From Candidatus Omnitrophota bacterium (GTDB lineage: Bacteria; Omnitrophota; Koll11; Tantalellales; Tantalellaceae): a stretch of 9,554 bases of DNA. Location: assembly GCA_015231715.1 (NCBI GenBank), contig JADGBB010000043.1, positions 1-9,554 on the forward strand, in the 5' to 3' direction. The position numbers and the translations under genes are program-made. This document shows positions 1 through 4,373 of this stretch, piece by piece; within the stretch, counting starts at the first letter, position 1, and each line of letters opens with the position of its first letter. Below the pieces are notes generated by a model, which worked only from the letters and a program-made list of their open reading frames with translations, searched no databases and was not told where the DNA came from.

Positions 1-1
1 G

Positions 2-145
2 CTATGTGAATACCGGTACTGCAATCTGCCGTTTGATACGTTTCTTTCTTTTCAGCGGTATTGCAGCCCGGAGTGTTCAGAGATGGAGACAAAGTTAAGG
101 AAAAAGGAGAGGAAAGATGCGAAAATGGTTCTATCAAAAAATTGA
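2..145 (+). CDS. C-terminal end of a small zinc-finger protein (partial)
   Basis: The reading frame is open from the window edge and ends with TGA at 143-145, giving 47 residues of a protein whose start lies outside the window. It contains CEYRYC, then about 13 residues, then YCSPEC, a four-cysteine arrangement typical of small zinc-binding fingers, followed by a lysine- and arginine-rich tail. The same YCSPxC element, also followed by a charged tail, occurs in the gene at 9221, so the two are likely related. It overlaps the next gene by 29 nt, suggesting translational coupling. The metal ligands are visible; the role (nucleic-acid or protein binding) is unknown. Confidence 0.6.
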   Translation, partial: LCEYRYCNLPFDTFLSFQRYCSPECSEMETKLRKKERKDAKMVLSKN

Positions 146-587
146 CAATTACATTATCAAAAACCATGCAGATCAGTATATCCGGAGGGATATGATTCAG
201 GATGAAATATCTCTCAGGATAAAAAAAGCGGTTGAATTTAATAATCAGCAGAGAGATATCCAGGAAGCGGAAAAGCTGGAAGCTCAAAAAATTAAATTCG
301 ATATTTCTGAAGCGGGCTGGATGGCTGAAATCGATAACATGGAAAAGATCGTTGAGAAGGTCAAGGTCATGCGATCAGAATTAAAAGACCTGCATTTTCG
401 TACTTTTCAGAGAGCAAAAGACCTGGCAATGGTCACGGCTGAGAACAAGCACGAGGGCACGAACATAATCCAGTCAGTCGCTGCCTCAGTGGGCAAGCTC
501 GATATTATCGGGAAACGGGCAGAGGATATCTGCAAAGAGATGGAAGACAGCAGAGAAAAAGATGAAGACATTTTGGGGATAGGATAG
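117..587 (+). CDS. Helical, probably coiled-coil protein of unknown function
   Basis: This gene encodes 156 residues. The ATG at 117 is chosen because AAGGAGAGG lies just upstream at good spacing, inside the end of the preceding zinc-finger gene. The protein is highly charged and almost entirely helix-forming, with a Lys/Glu-rich segment around residues 45-95 (containing a conserved-looking SEAGWMAEIDNM stretch) and an acidic C-terminus. There is no signal peptide, membrane segment, cysteine cluster or recognisable catalytic motif. It is the last gene before the cassette block. I do not recognise the family; a small structural or adaptor protein of the phage is possible but not shown. Confidence 0.75.
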   Translation: MRKWFYQKIDNYIIKNHADQYIRRDMIQDEISLRIKKAVEFNNQQRDIQEAEKLEAQKIKFDISEAGWMAEIDNMEKIVEKVKVMRSELKDLHFRTFQRAKDLAMVTAENKHEGTNIIQSVAASVGKLDIIGKRAEDICKEMEDSREKDEDILGIG

Positions 588-588
588 T

Positions 589-672
589 ATGAAAATATTA
601 AGTTGTTTCGACGGGTGGACCGTTGAGGTTATACGGCATATTTTCAGCTATATCAGGCCGAAATTGACATAA
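589..672 (+). pseudogene. Possible remnant of a C5-cytosine methyltransferase start
   Basis: A 27-residue frame begins MKILSCFDG, one base after the stop of the preceding gene. This beginning resembles the N-terminal SAM-binding motif of C5-cytosine DNA methyltransferases (consensus near M-x-[VI]-LSLFDG). The similarity then stops and the frame ends at 672. Another frame of the following bases (about 634-735) reads YFQLYQAEID and onward to a stop, loosely like the Y-A-S-E-I-D region of the same family, so a deleted and frameshifted gene fragment is conceivable. No clear ribosome site precedes it beyond GGGGATAGG. The match is short and may be chance. Confidence 0.2.
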
Positions 673-760
673 GGAGCCTTTTGTCAGCGGATATTGAGGC
701 TGAAAAGCCGTGTCAGAGCCGTTTTAGGGCTATTTAGAGGGGCTATGAGGCTTGTTTTTA

Positions 761-851
761 GAAAAACTATTCAAGCGTAAACGAAGTGCGTAGAATGGGT
801 ATATTAAAAAGGATTAAGTTTATTTAGCATTTTGTTTACGCTTTGTTGTAC
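761..851 (+). other. attC-like recombination site 1
   Basis: The left box is GAAAAAC (761-767, a poor match to RYYYAAC), followed by TATTC. The stem arm at 773-789 (AAGCGTAAACGAAGTGC) pairs with 827-843: ten perfect pairs at the base, then seven more including two G-T. A single T then precedes the right box GTTGTAC (845-851). The stem bases and much of the loop are nearly identical to site 3 at 2525-2616. Because the left box is degenerate, this may be the oldest or edge site of the array. Confidence 0.6.
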
Positions 852-924
852 GCCGTGCCGATGTCACGGAAAATATTATTAAGCGGAGGTATAGGACGTA
901 CCGAAGCGCAGGGAGAGTTTAATA
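845..924 (+). other. Leader of the methyltransferase cassette
   Basis: This is the non-coding stretch from the right attC box to the methyltransferase start. Its first 16 bases (GTTGTACGCCGTGCCG) are complementary, with three transitions, to the cassette's far end at 1593-1608. CCGTG and CACGG at 852-868 can also form a small hairpin. It closes with GGGAGAG at 911-917, seven bases before the ATG, which sets the start of the gene. I see no convincing -35/-10 pair. Confidence 0.55.
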
Positions 925-1590
925 ATGAAACATCCAGCAAAATATACTGATAGTTTTATTCCTATTTTCGCGGAAAAATTGAAAGGATTTAAAACAATAT
1001 TAGACCCGTTTGCCGGTACTGGAAAAATATCAGAAATAAAAAATCATGGTTGGCAAGGAAAAATTATATGCAATGAAATAGAAAAGGAATGGGCGGTAAA
1101 TCCCGATGTCGATGAGTGGCATATTTGTGATGCCGAAAACATGAATTATCTCAAAGATAAAAGTATTGATGCGATATGTACTTCTCCGACATACGGGAAT
1201 AGAATGGCAGATCATTTCGAAGCAAAGGACAAATCGCATAGAATAACATACCGACATTATTTAGGTAAACCGTTAAGCGAAAATAATACGGGTCGTATGC
1301 AATGGGGTAAAAAATATCAAGATAAACACGTAAAAATATTTAAAGAATTTAAGCGAGTGATAAAAGATAATGGTATTTTAATAATAAACATTTCGGATCA
1401 TGTACGGTCTGGGAAAATAATGCCCGTAGTAGCATGGTATATATTCGAATTGCCCCGTGCCGGGTTTTATTTGAAAGAAAATATTGAGATTAAAACACCG
1501 AGGATGAAATTTGGAGAAAACAGAGCAAGAGTTAATTTTGAAAACATATTGATTTTTAATATACAAGCCGCACAGGACGTGCGGCAATAA
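925..1590 (+). CDS. Orphan DNA (adenine-N6 or cytosine-N4) methyltransferase
   Basis: This 221-residue protein is a SAM-dependent DNA amino-methyltransferase. Motif I is DPFAGTG at residues 27-33, an acidic SAM-contacting position follows in CNEIE (about 49-53), and CDAEN lies near 68-72. The catalytic motif IV reads TSPTY at 86-90, a variant of the usual [DNS]PP[YFW] with Thr in place of the second Pro. Motif order (SAM site before catalytic site) and the short length leave little room for a separate target-recognition domain, so specificity probably lies in the 95-135 insert. GGGAGAG supports the ATG at 925. It is the cargo of the first cassette and has no restriction endonuclease beside it, so a protective or regulatory role is inferred. 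Target sequence and N4 versus N6 chemistry cannot be read from the sequence. Confidence 0.85.
   Translation: MKHPAKYTDSFIPIFAEKLKGFKTILDPFAGTGKISEIKNHGWQGKIICNEIEKEWAVNPDVDEWHICDAENMNYLKDKSIDAICTSPTYGNRMADHFEAKDKSHRITYRHYLGKPLSENNTGRMQWGKKYQDKHVKIFKEFKRVIKDNGILIINISDHVRSGKIMPVVAWYIFELPRAGFYLKENIEIKTPRMKFGENRARVNFENILIFNIQAAQDVRQ
1567..1585 (+). repeat. Perfect hairpin at the end of the methyltransferase gene
   Basis: GCCGCAC (1567-1573) and GTGCGGC (1579-1585) form a seven-pair stem with a five-base loop, inside the last codons of the gene and followed by AATAAA. It lacks a T-run, so it is not a standard intrinsic terminator on this strand. It could protect the transcript's 3' end or be part of the cassette-end structure. 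Confidence 0.5.
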
Positions 1591-1601
1591 AGCGGCATGG
1601 C

Positions 1602-1696
1602 ATATAACTATTCAAGCGTGATCCGACGTGACCGGGATTATGTTTGATGAATCAGAAAAGATTTATTGCGGTCATGTTGGATACGCTTTGTTATAT
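1602..1696 (+). other. attC-like recombination site 2 (after the methyltransferase)
   Basis: The left box is ATATAAC (1602-1608), followed by TATTC. The stem arm at 1614-1633 pairs with 1670-1688: AAGCGT/ACGCTT, an unpaired G at 1620, ATCC/GGAT, then nine pairs with two G-T. A single T precedes the right box GTTATAT (1690-1696), which is fully complementary to the left box. The total of 95 nt is within the usual attC range, and the one-sided bulges (TATTC against T, and G1620) would mark strand and orientation. The inner bases differ from sites 1 and 3 while the outer architecture is the same, as expected for attC. Confidence 0.7.
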
Positions 1697-1768
1697 GACG
1701 TGGCGATTAGCAGAATAAATTTTATATAGCCCGAAGCAGGACGCTGAGGGCGTAGAGAGGATTAAATG
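1690..1768 (+). repeat. Cassette leader, copy A
   Basis: This 79-base stretch runs from the right attC box through the start codon of the gene at 1766. It is nearly identical to 2610-2688 (two base substitutions and two one-base length changes), and identity continues for about four codons (MEKI). It contains ACGC-TGAGG-GCGT (1741-1753), a small hairpin just before the GAGAGGA ribosome site. Its first 15 bases are complementary to the cassette's far end (2196-2210). Confidence 0.8.
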
Positions 1769-2164
1769 GAAAAGATATTGAGAATTGAAGAAGCTACTTT
1801 TAAGACAAGTGAAAAAGATTGGTCTACCTATGAAGGTTTTCAGGTAATAACGGATCAACAAACTATTAAAGTTGGAATTTCAAATGGTCAAGATTGTTGT
1901 GAGAGCTGGGGGTATTTAATAACGAATGATTCTATTGATGAGTTCATGGGTTCAGAATTATTAAATATTGTATTAGTTGATTCAGCCTTAAATAATAAGA
2001 AAATTGATGAAATTGAATATCTTGATAGTGGCGATGCTATGTTCGTAAACTTTGAAACTTCAAAAGGTATATTCCAAATTGTAGCATATAATTGTCATAA
2101 TGGATATTATGGACACAGTGCTGTTTTAATTAGTAAACAATTAAATCATGAAACGGTTTTATAA
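1766..2164 (+). CDS. Small CCESWGY-motif protein of unknown function (DUF7448-like)
   Basis: This gene encodes 132 residues. The ATG at 1766 is set by GAGAGGA at 1754-1760 and an in-frame TAG nearby upstream. The protein shows alternating strand and turn patterns, the striking CCESWGYL at about residues 46-53, and a C-terminal CHNGYYGHSAVLI segment near 111-123. From memory, the layout (a ligand-recognising first part, CCExWGY, then a D-rich middle and a NGYYGH end) resembles the DUF7448 group, whose function is not known to me. The paired cysteines could bind metal. It is cassette cargo, A+T-rich, and its flanks are shared with an unrelated gene at 2686. Confidence 0.75.
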   Translation: MEKILRIEEATFKTSEKDWSTYEGFQVITDQQTIKVGISNGQDCCESWGYLITNDSIDEFMGSELLNIVLVDSALNNKKIDEIEYLDSGDAMFVNFETSKGIFQIVAYNCHNGYYGHSAVLISKQLNHETVL

Positions 2165-2167
2165 CAT

Positions 2168-2210
2168 CGAGCCACGGAAGGCGAGCCAGAGTTAAGCCAT
2201 GTCATATAAC
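2168..2210 (+). repeat. Cassette trailer, copy A, ending in an orphan left attC box
   Basis: These 43 bases match 3068-3110 with a single difference (A against G). They contain a GCGAGCC element and end in GCCATGTCATATAAC, which is complementary (one G-T) to the leader start GTTATATGACGTGGC. The sequence continues TATT, as in the complete sites, but then departs: no ACGCTTT or GTT box follows before the next gene's ribosome site at 2244-2249. The recombination site of this cassette therefore seems to be lost. Confidence 0.75.
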
Positions 2211-2254
2211 TATTACGGCATTTGAGACGTTGCCAACATTAACAGGAGGAAATT

Positions 2255-2530
2255 ATGGATAAAATAAATTTTGAAAAACTACCAGATGGAACTTGTGTAA
2301 TAACTGTACAAGGTGTTAATGATGTTGGACAACCATATTTGAGGCAGGAAATAATTAAACAAGTTGCAGTTTTTGATGCGTTAAGGTCGGCAATGTGCGA
2401 AGCGAACTCAAATGCCGTGTTAGCTGATGTGCTTGCCGAAATTGAAATAGCAGGTGATGGAGAATCAAGTATATTTTTAATAATAAAACGGGATGATATA
2501 AAAGAAATATTAGGCAAGTATTTCATCTAA
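2255..2530 (+). CDS. Small cassette-encoded protein of unknown function
   Basis: This gene encodes 91 residues from the ATG at 2255, preceded by a strong AGGAGGA at 2243-2249. The N-terminal part looks like a short beta hairpin (GTCVITVQGV), followed by a helix rich in alanine and aliphatic residues (about 30-65), a strand (SSIFLIIKR) and a final helix. There is no signal peptide, metal site or known motif, and I do not recognise the family. Its stop codon lies inside the left box of attC-like site 3 (ATCTAAC), so gene and recombination site are fused end to end, which is common in compact cassettes. Its own right-hand neighbour is a complete site, but its upstream junction is degenerate. Confidence 0.7.
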   Translation: MDKINFEKLPDGTCVITVQGVNDVGQPYLRQEIIKQVAVFDALRSAMCEANSNAVLADVLAEIEIAGDGESSIFLIIKRDDIKEILGKYFI

Positions 2531-2616
2531 CTATTCAAGCGTAAACGAAGTGCGTAGAGAAAGTATATGAAAACAGAGCAGAGTATTTTTAGCATTTTGT
2601 TTACGCTTTGTTGTAT
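2525..2616 (+). other. attC-like recombination site 3
   Basis: The left box ATCTAAC (2525-2531) fits RYYYAAC exactly and contains the TAA stop of the preceding gene. TATTC follows, then the stem arm AAGCGTAAAC (2537-2546) pairs perfectly with 2599-2608 and is extended by seven pairs with two G-T. A single T then precedes the right box GTTGTAT (2610-2616). It is almost a copy of site 1 in the stem and right loop half. Confidence 0.7.
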
Positions 2617-2688
2617 GACGTGGCGATTAGCAGAATAAATTTATATAGCCCGAAGCAGGACGCTGAGGGCGTAGGGAGGATTAAAATG
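2610..2688 (+). repeat. Cassette leader, copy B
   Basis: This is a near-identical second copy of 1690-1768, with the same ACGC-TGAGG-GCGT hairpin (2660-2672) and a GGGAGGA ribosome site (2674-2680). Relative to copy A, the compensating one-base changes in the T-run and before the ATG show that the leader is not translated in a conserved frame, although here it happens to be open in frame with the gene. Confidence 0.8.
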
Positions 2689-3066
2689 GAAAAGATATTT
2701 TATAACATAGATCATGAAGACTTCATAGTTCATATTGAACAAGATGAATATTATGGTTTCAGGATTAAAGGCGAAGTTTATCCAATTCAAAAATATAAAA
2801 CAGTAGGGGAAAGTGCAGAAAAATGGGGTTATATAAAATTGCAGGATGGTGATATTCACGAAGAACATGAACCAGATATTACATGTAGAAAATTGTTTGA
2901 TTTTTCATTTTGTTGGAAAGGTGTTTGGGAAGGAAGAATATATTTCAAAGATGACGAATATTGGTCAGATGAAATAAAAATCATGTCTGAACTATGGGAA
3001 CAAATAAGTGCAACACTAAAGGAAAAAATTAAATCAAATGATCCAAGCCATAACTATGATGATTAA
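2686..3066 (+). CDS. Cassette-encoded protein of unknown function
   Basis: This gene encodes 126 residues. The ATG at 2686 is preferred over in-frame TTG codons upstream because GGGAGGA stands five bases before it and because the upstream region is a shared non-coding leader. After the first four residues (MEKI) it is unrelated to the gene at 1766. It is acidic and rich in aromatic residues, with KTVGESAEKWGYIKL near 40-54, a single cysteine pair region (C68, C77), FSFCWKGVWEGRIYF in the middle, and a helical SELWEQISATLKEKI end. It has no membrane segment or known active site. It is probably a soluble small protein. Its role is unknown; toxin-antitoxin or immunity cargo is typical of cassettes but is not shown here. 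Confidence 0.75.
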   Translation: MEKIFYNIDHEDFIVHIEQDEYYGFRIKGEVYPIQKYKTVGESAEKWGYIKLQDGDIHEEHEPDITCRKLFDFSFCWKGVWEGRIYFKDDEYWSDEIKIMSELWEQISATLKEKIKSNDPSHNYDD

Positions 3067-3067
3067 G

Positions 3068-3110
3068 CGAGCCACGGAAGGCGAGCCAGGGTTAAGCCAT
3101 GTCATATAAC
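3068..3110 (+). repeat. Cassette trailer, copy B, ending in an orphan left attC box
   Basis: This is the second copy of the 43-base trailer (first at 2168-2210). GCGAGCC appears twice around it (3067-3073 and 3081-3087). It ends in GCCATGTCATATAAC and diverges at once, with no TTCAAGCG and no right box. I take this as the right edge of the cassette array. Confidence 0.75.
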
Positions 3111-3217
3111 AGATATTGTCTGCATGAAATATGCGTACTTTTTAGCATATACGCAATTAGAAATTAAAGTATTTTTAACCGATTAACCGATAATAAAACA
3201 AAAAGGAGAAAAAAGCA
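3111..3217 (+). promoter_or_regulatory. Leader before the small-gene run, with palindrome and tandem octamer
   Basis: Two overlapping six-base inverted repeats occur here: ATATGC/GCATAT (3129-3134, 3145-3150) and TGCGTA/TACGCA (3132-3137, 3150-3155). They are followed by two perfect tandem copies of TAACCGAT at 3176-3191 and AAAGGAG at 3202-3208 before the ATG at 3218. This could be the control region of the operon that follows. I cannot assign a confident -35/-10. Confidence 0.35.
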
Positions 3218-3391
3218 ATGAAAAAAAAATGCACTCTCTGTCAGGCGACTATCACGGATCGGAATAACGGGTTCTCAGATTTACTGGATAACTCAGAAAA
3301 AAAACGGCTTTTGAATCTGGGAAAAGAGCAGACTGTATGTCTGGAATGTAAATCGGATTTACTCCTTGCCGGGATTATAACTCCGTACTGA
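3218..3391 (+). CDS. 57-residue zinc-ribbon protein
   Basis: The ATG at 3218 follows AAAGGAG at nine bases. The protein begins MKKKCTLCQ and has CLEC at residues 41-44, giving a C-x2-C...C-x2-C zinc ribbon with a 33-residue spacer that looks helical (DLLDNSEKKRLLNLGKEQ). Such tiny zinc ribbons are common in phage early regions. It opens the run of small genes, and the next start lies one base after its stop. DNA- or RNA-polymerase-binding functions are possible, but nothing specific can be seen. Confidence 0.7.
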   Translation: MKKKCTLCQATITDRNNGFSDLLDNSEKKRLLNLGKEQTVCLECKSDLLLAGIITPY

Positions 3392-3392
3392 T

Positions 3393-3560
3393 ATGAGAAA
3401 GCCAGCGTTAAACATTATATGTAAAGATGAAGAGCAGCGGGCGGAAATACAGAATCGGCTATGGAAATTAAAGTGCCGGATGTATGAAGCCCGCAGCTCA
3501 GACGCTCTCTTAAAACTGCTCAGGTTATCCGATGCTATGGAGATTAAAGATGCCGAATAG
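3393..3560 (+). CDS. 55-residue helical protein of unknown function
   Basis: The ATG at 3393 follows the previous stop by one base, so translation is probably coupled. No strong independent ribosome site is visible beyond the terminal region of the previous gene. The protein is mostly helical and charged (EEQRAEIQNRLWKLKCRMYEARSSDALLKLLRLSD), with two single cysteines and no metal-binding pattern. The second half resembles the second half of its downstream neighbour in being leucine-rich. Not recognised. Confidence 0.6.
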   Translation: MRKPALNIICKDEEQRAEIQNRLWKLKCRMYEARSSDALLKLLRLSDAMEIKDAE

Positions 3561-3714
3561 AGAGATTGACAGCCGGAGATTAGCAATTATTTGTGATTCC
3601 GTTTCTATGAAACATGAATTGCAGGAGCTTTTGAATGTATTAAAAAATCGGAAATATGAGCCACGGATATGCCTGGCTTTACTGAAATTACTTAAAAGAG
3701 AGTTAAAATTGTGA
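3550..3714 (+). CDS. 54-residue basic helical protein of unknown function
   Basis: The start at 3550 is preferred over the in-frame ATG at 3532 because GGAG at 3539-3542 sits seven bases before it. The gene overlaps the end of the previous one by 11 bases. It has a leucine-rich helical C-terminal half (LLNVLKNRKYEPRICLALLKLLKREL) and a basic charge. Its stop TGA overlaps the GTG start of the next gene. It could bind nucleic acid because of the charge, but there is no motif to support this. Confidence 0.55.
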   Translation: MPNREIDSRRLAIICDSVSMKHELQELLNVLKNRKYEPRICLALLKLLKRELKL

Positions 3715-3917
3715 AAGTTTCTGTTAATGATACCGTACTCACCCCGGACGGCGTAGGAATCGTTAAAGGTTTTGAGGGGACTCCGCAGACCGCGACATGG
3801 CGGATATTGGTTGAGTTGGAGGAGCATACTTATTGCTTCAGCCCGGCAGCATACCAGCCGCATGAGATTTTAAAAGAAGGTAAAAAATATAACGAGGTAA
3901 AACATGAAAATATCTGA
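3711..3917 (+). CDS. Small SH3-like (KOW-type) beta-barrel protein
   Basis: This gene encodes 68 residues with a GTG start at 3711 (AAAGAGAG upstream) that overlaps the previous stop. The VNDTVLTPDGVGIVKGFE beginning, with its G-x-G-x-V turn, followed by a strand WRILVELEE and then YCFSPAAYQPHEI, is the pattern of small SH3-like barrels that mediate protein or nucleic-acid contacts and are frequent in phage genomes. It has no enzyme motif. It overlaps the next gene by 14 bases, consistent with one polycistronic message. Confidence 0.65.
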   Translation: MKVSVNDTVLTPDGVGIVKGFEGTPQTATWRILVELEEHTYCFSPAAYQPHEILKEGKKYNEVKHENI

Positions 3918-4212
3918 AAAAAACGCGAAAGAGATTTACAAACTTACAAAAGCAGTAAAAGACGAAAAAGAGTTTATTTCAAAATTAGCTGCAAACAGTC
4001 TTATTGCAAACACGGAAATCGAAGAGGCCGAGGCGATAATACAAGAGCTTTCCAGAGTTGACAATTTCACAATATCAGAAGGCAATGATTCAATAGTCAG
4101 GGGCAGCGAAGTCGCCAAGATTATCATAGGGTTTAAAGCGTTACAAGAGCTTTTAGCAAGTTTCAAAAATGAAGCCATTGAGCCGAAAGAAGAAGAGGTG
4201 ATAAAAAAATGA
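3904..4212 (+). CDS. Helical protein of unknown function (102 aa)
   Basis: The ATG at 3904 has GAGGT five bases upstream. The sequence is strongly helical: KNAKEIYKLTKAVKDEKEFISKLAANSLI, then IEEAEAIIQELSRV, then a GNDS turn, then EVAKIIIGFKALQELLASFKNEAI, ending in an acidic and lysine-rich tail. It has no cysteines and no membrane segment. The last four bases overlap the next gene (ATGA), so expression is coupled. Not recognised; a small dimerising or adaptor protein would fit the composition. Confidence 0.65.
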   Translation: MKISEKNAKEIYKLTKAVKDEKEFISKLAANSLIANTEIEEAEAIIQELSRVDNFTISEGNDSIVRGSEVAKIIIGFKALQELLASFKNEAIEPKEEEVIKK

Positions 4213-4373
4213 TAACAATGTGCTGCGATCAGAACGATTTTAAGATTGAAGAGCTGAAAGCCTTCTCTGTAAAAACCGGAATCAGGGTTATTCTCCGGGG
4301 CGTGGGCGAAGTGCTGAATGGTGAATTTACGGAATGGAAGGCCTGCGATGTCCTTACAAAATACAAAATTTAA
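4209..4373 (+). CDS. 54-residue protein of unknown function
   Basis: The ATG at 4209 overlaps the preceding stop in ATGA and has GAGGTG at 4195-4200; the in-frame ATG at 4218 is a weaker alternative. It begins MITMCCDQND and continues with a strand-turn-strand stretch (TGIRVILRGVGEVLNGEF) and EWKACDVLTKY. It is probably a small beta-rich fold. There are three cysteines, but not in a paired zinc pattern. Not recognised. Confidence 0.55.
   Translation: MITMCCDQNDFKIEELKAFSVKTGIRVILRGVGEVLNGEFTEWKACDVLTKYKI

Larger units (their letters stand above)
588..924 (+). other. Gene-poor stretch: junction, first attC-like site and cassette leader
   Basis: There is no full gene in these 337 bases. From left to right it holds a possible methyltransferase-gene remnant (589-672), a G-rich segment with no recognised function (673-760), the first attC-like palindrome (761-851), and the leader of the methyltransferase cassette with its ribosome site at 911-917. 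An 11-residue frame (ATG at 745, preceded by GAGGGGCT) runs into the attC-like site and stops inside it at 778-780. I do not regard it as a gene. Confidence 0.5.
761..3110 (+). mobile_element. Short integron-type gene-cassette array without integrase (CALIN-like)
   Basis: Four genes, all on the + strand, alternate with recurring palindromes that have the attC layout: an (..AAC) box, a TTCAAGC segment, a long imperfect stem, then a GTT box. Complete sites are at 761-851, 1602-1696 and 2525-2616. Half-sites that keep only the left box occur at 2203-2210 and 3103-3110. Genes lie upstream of their site, the usual cassette polarity, and each has its own ribosome site and hardly any non-coding filler. 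If crossover is at G/TT of the right box, as in known integrons, the units are 846-1690 (methyltransferase), 1691-2610 (two genes, probably two fused cassettes) and 2611 to the array end. No intI or attI is present in the window. The genes look more A+T-rich than the phage-like genes around them, consistent with separate origin. Confidence 0.7.

Noticed and set aside
1567..1600. Intrinsic terminator after the methyltransferase
   Set aside because: There is a good stem but no T-run after it; it is recorded as a hairpin only.
1695..1718. Seven-codon frame MTWRLAE in the cassette leader (also at 2615-2638)
   Set aside because: It is identical in both copies only because the DNA is the same. It has no ribosome site of its own, since its start lies in the attC right box, and no attenuator-like structure follows.
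2239..2526. Minus-strand open frame opposite the gene at 2255
   Set aside because: It has no ribosome site, its composition follows from the opposite strand, and the + strand gene has a strong AGGAGGA site and ends in the attC box.
761..2616. CRISPR-like array
   Set aside because: The repeats are few, long, imperfectly palindromic, separated by whole genes, and vary in their inner parts; there are no short regular spacers or cas genes.
2608..2685. In-frame N-terminal extension of the gene at 2686 from TTG codons in the leader
   Set aside because: The stretch is a shared non-coding cassette leader. In the near-identical copy at 1690-1768 one-base length changes put it out of frame, and a strong ribosome site precedes the ATG at 2686.
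761..3110. Miniature transposable elements (MITEs) or an insertion sequence as the source of the repeats
   Set aside because: There are no target-site duplications or transposase, and the repeats bound single genes in one polarity with GTT/AAC boxes, which fits attC better.
3532..3549. Upstream ATG for the gene at 3550
   Set aside because: It has no ribosome site, whereas GGAG stands seven bases before the ATG at 3550.
4318..4347. Upstream ATG for the zinc-finger gene at 4348
   Set aside because: It has a weaker ribosome site and a longer overlap with the preceding gene; the conserved-looking zinc-finger part is unaffected.
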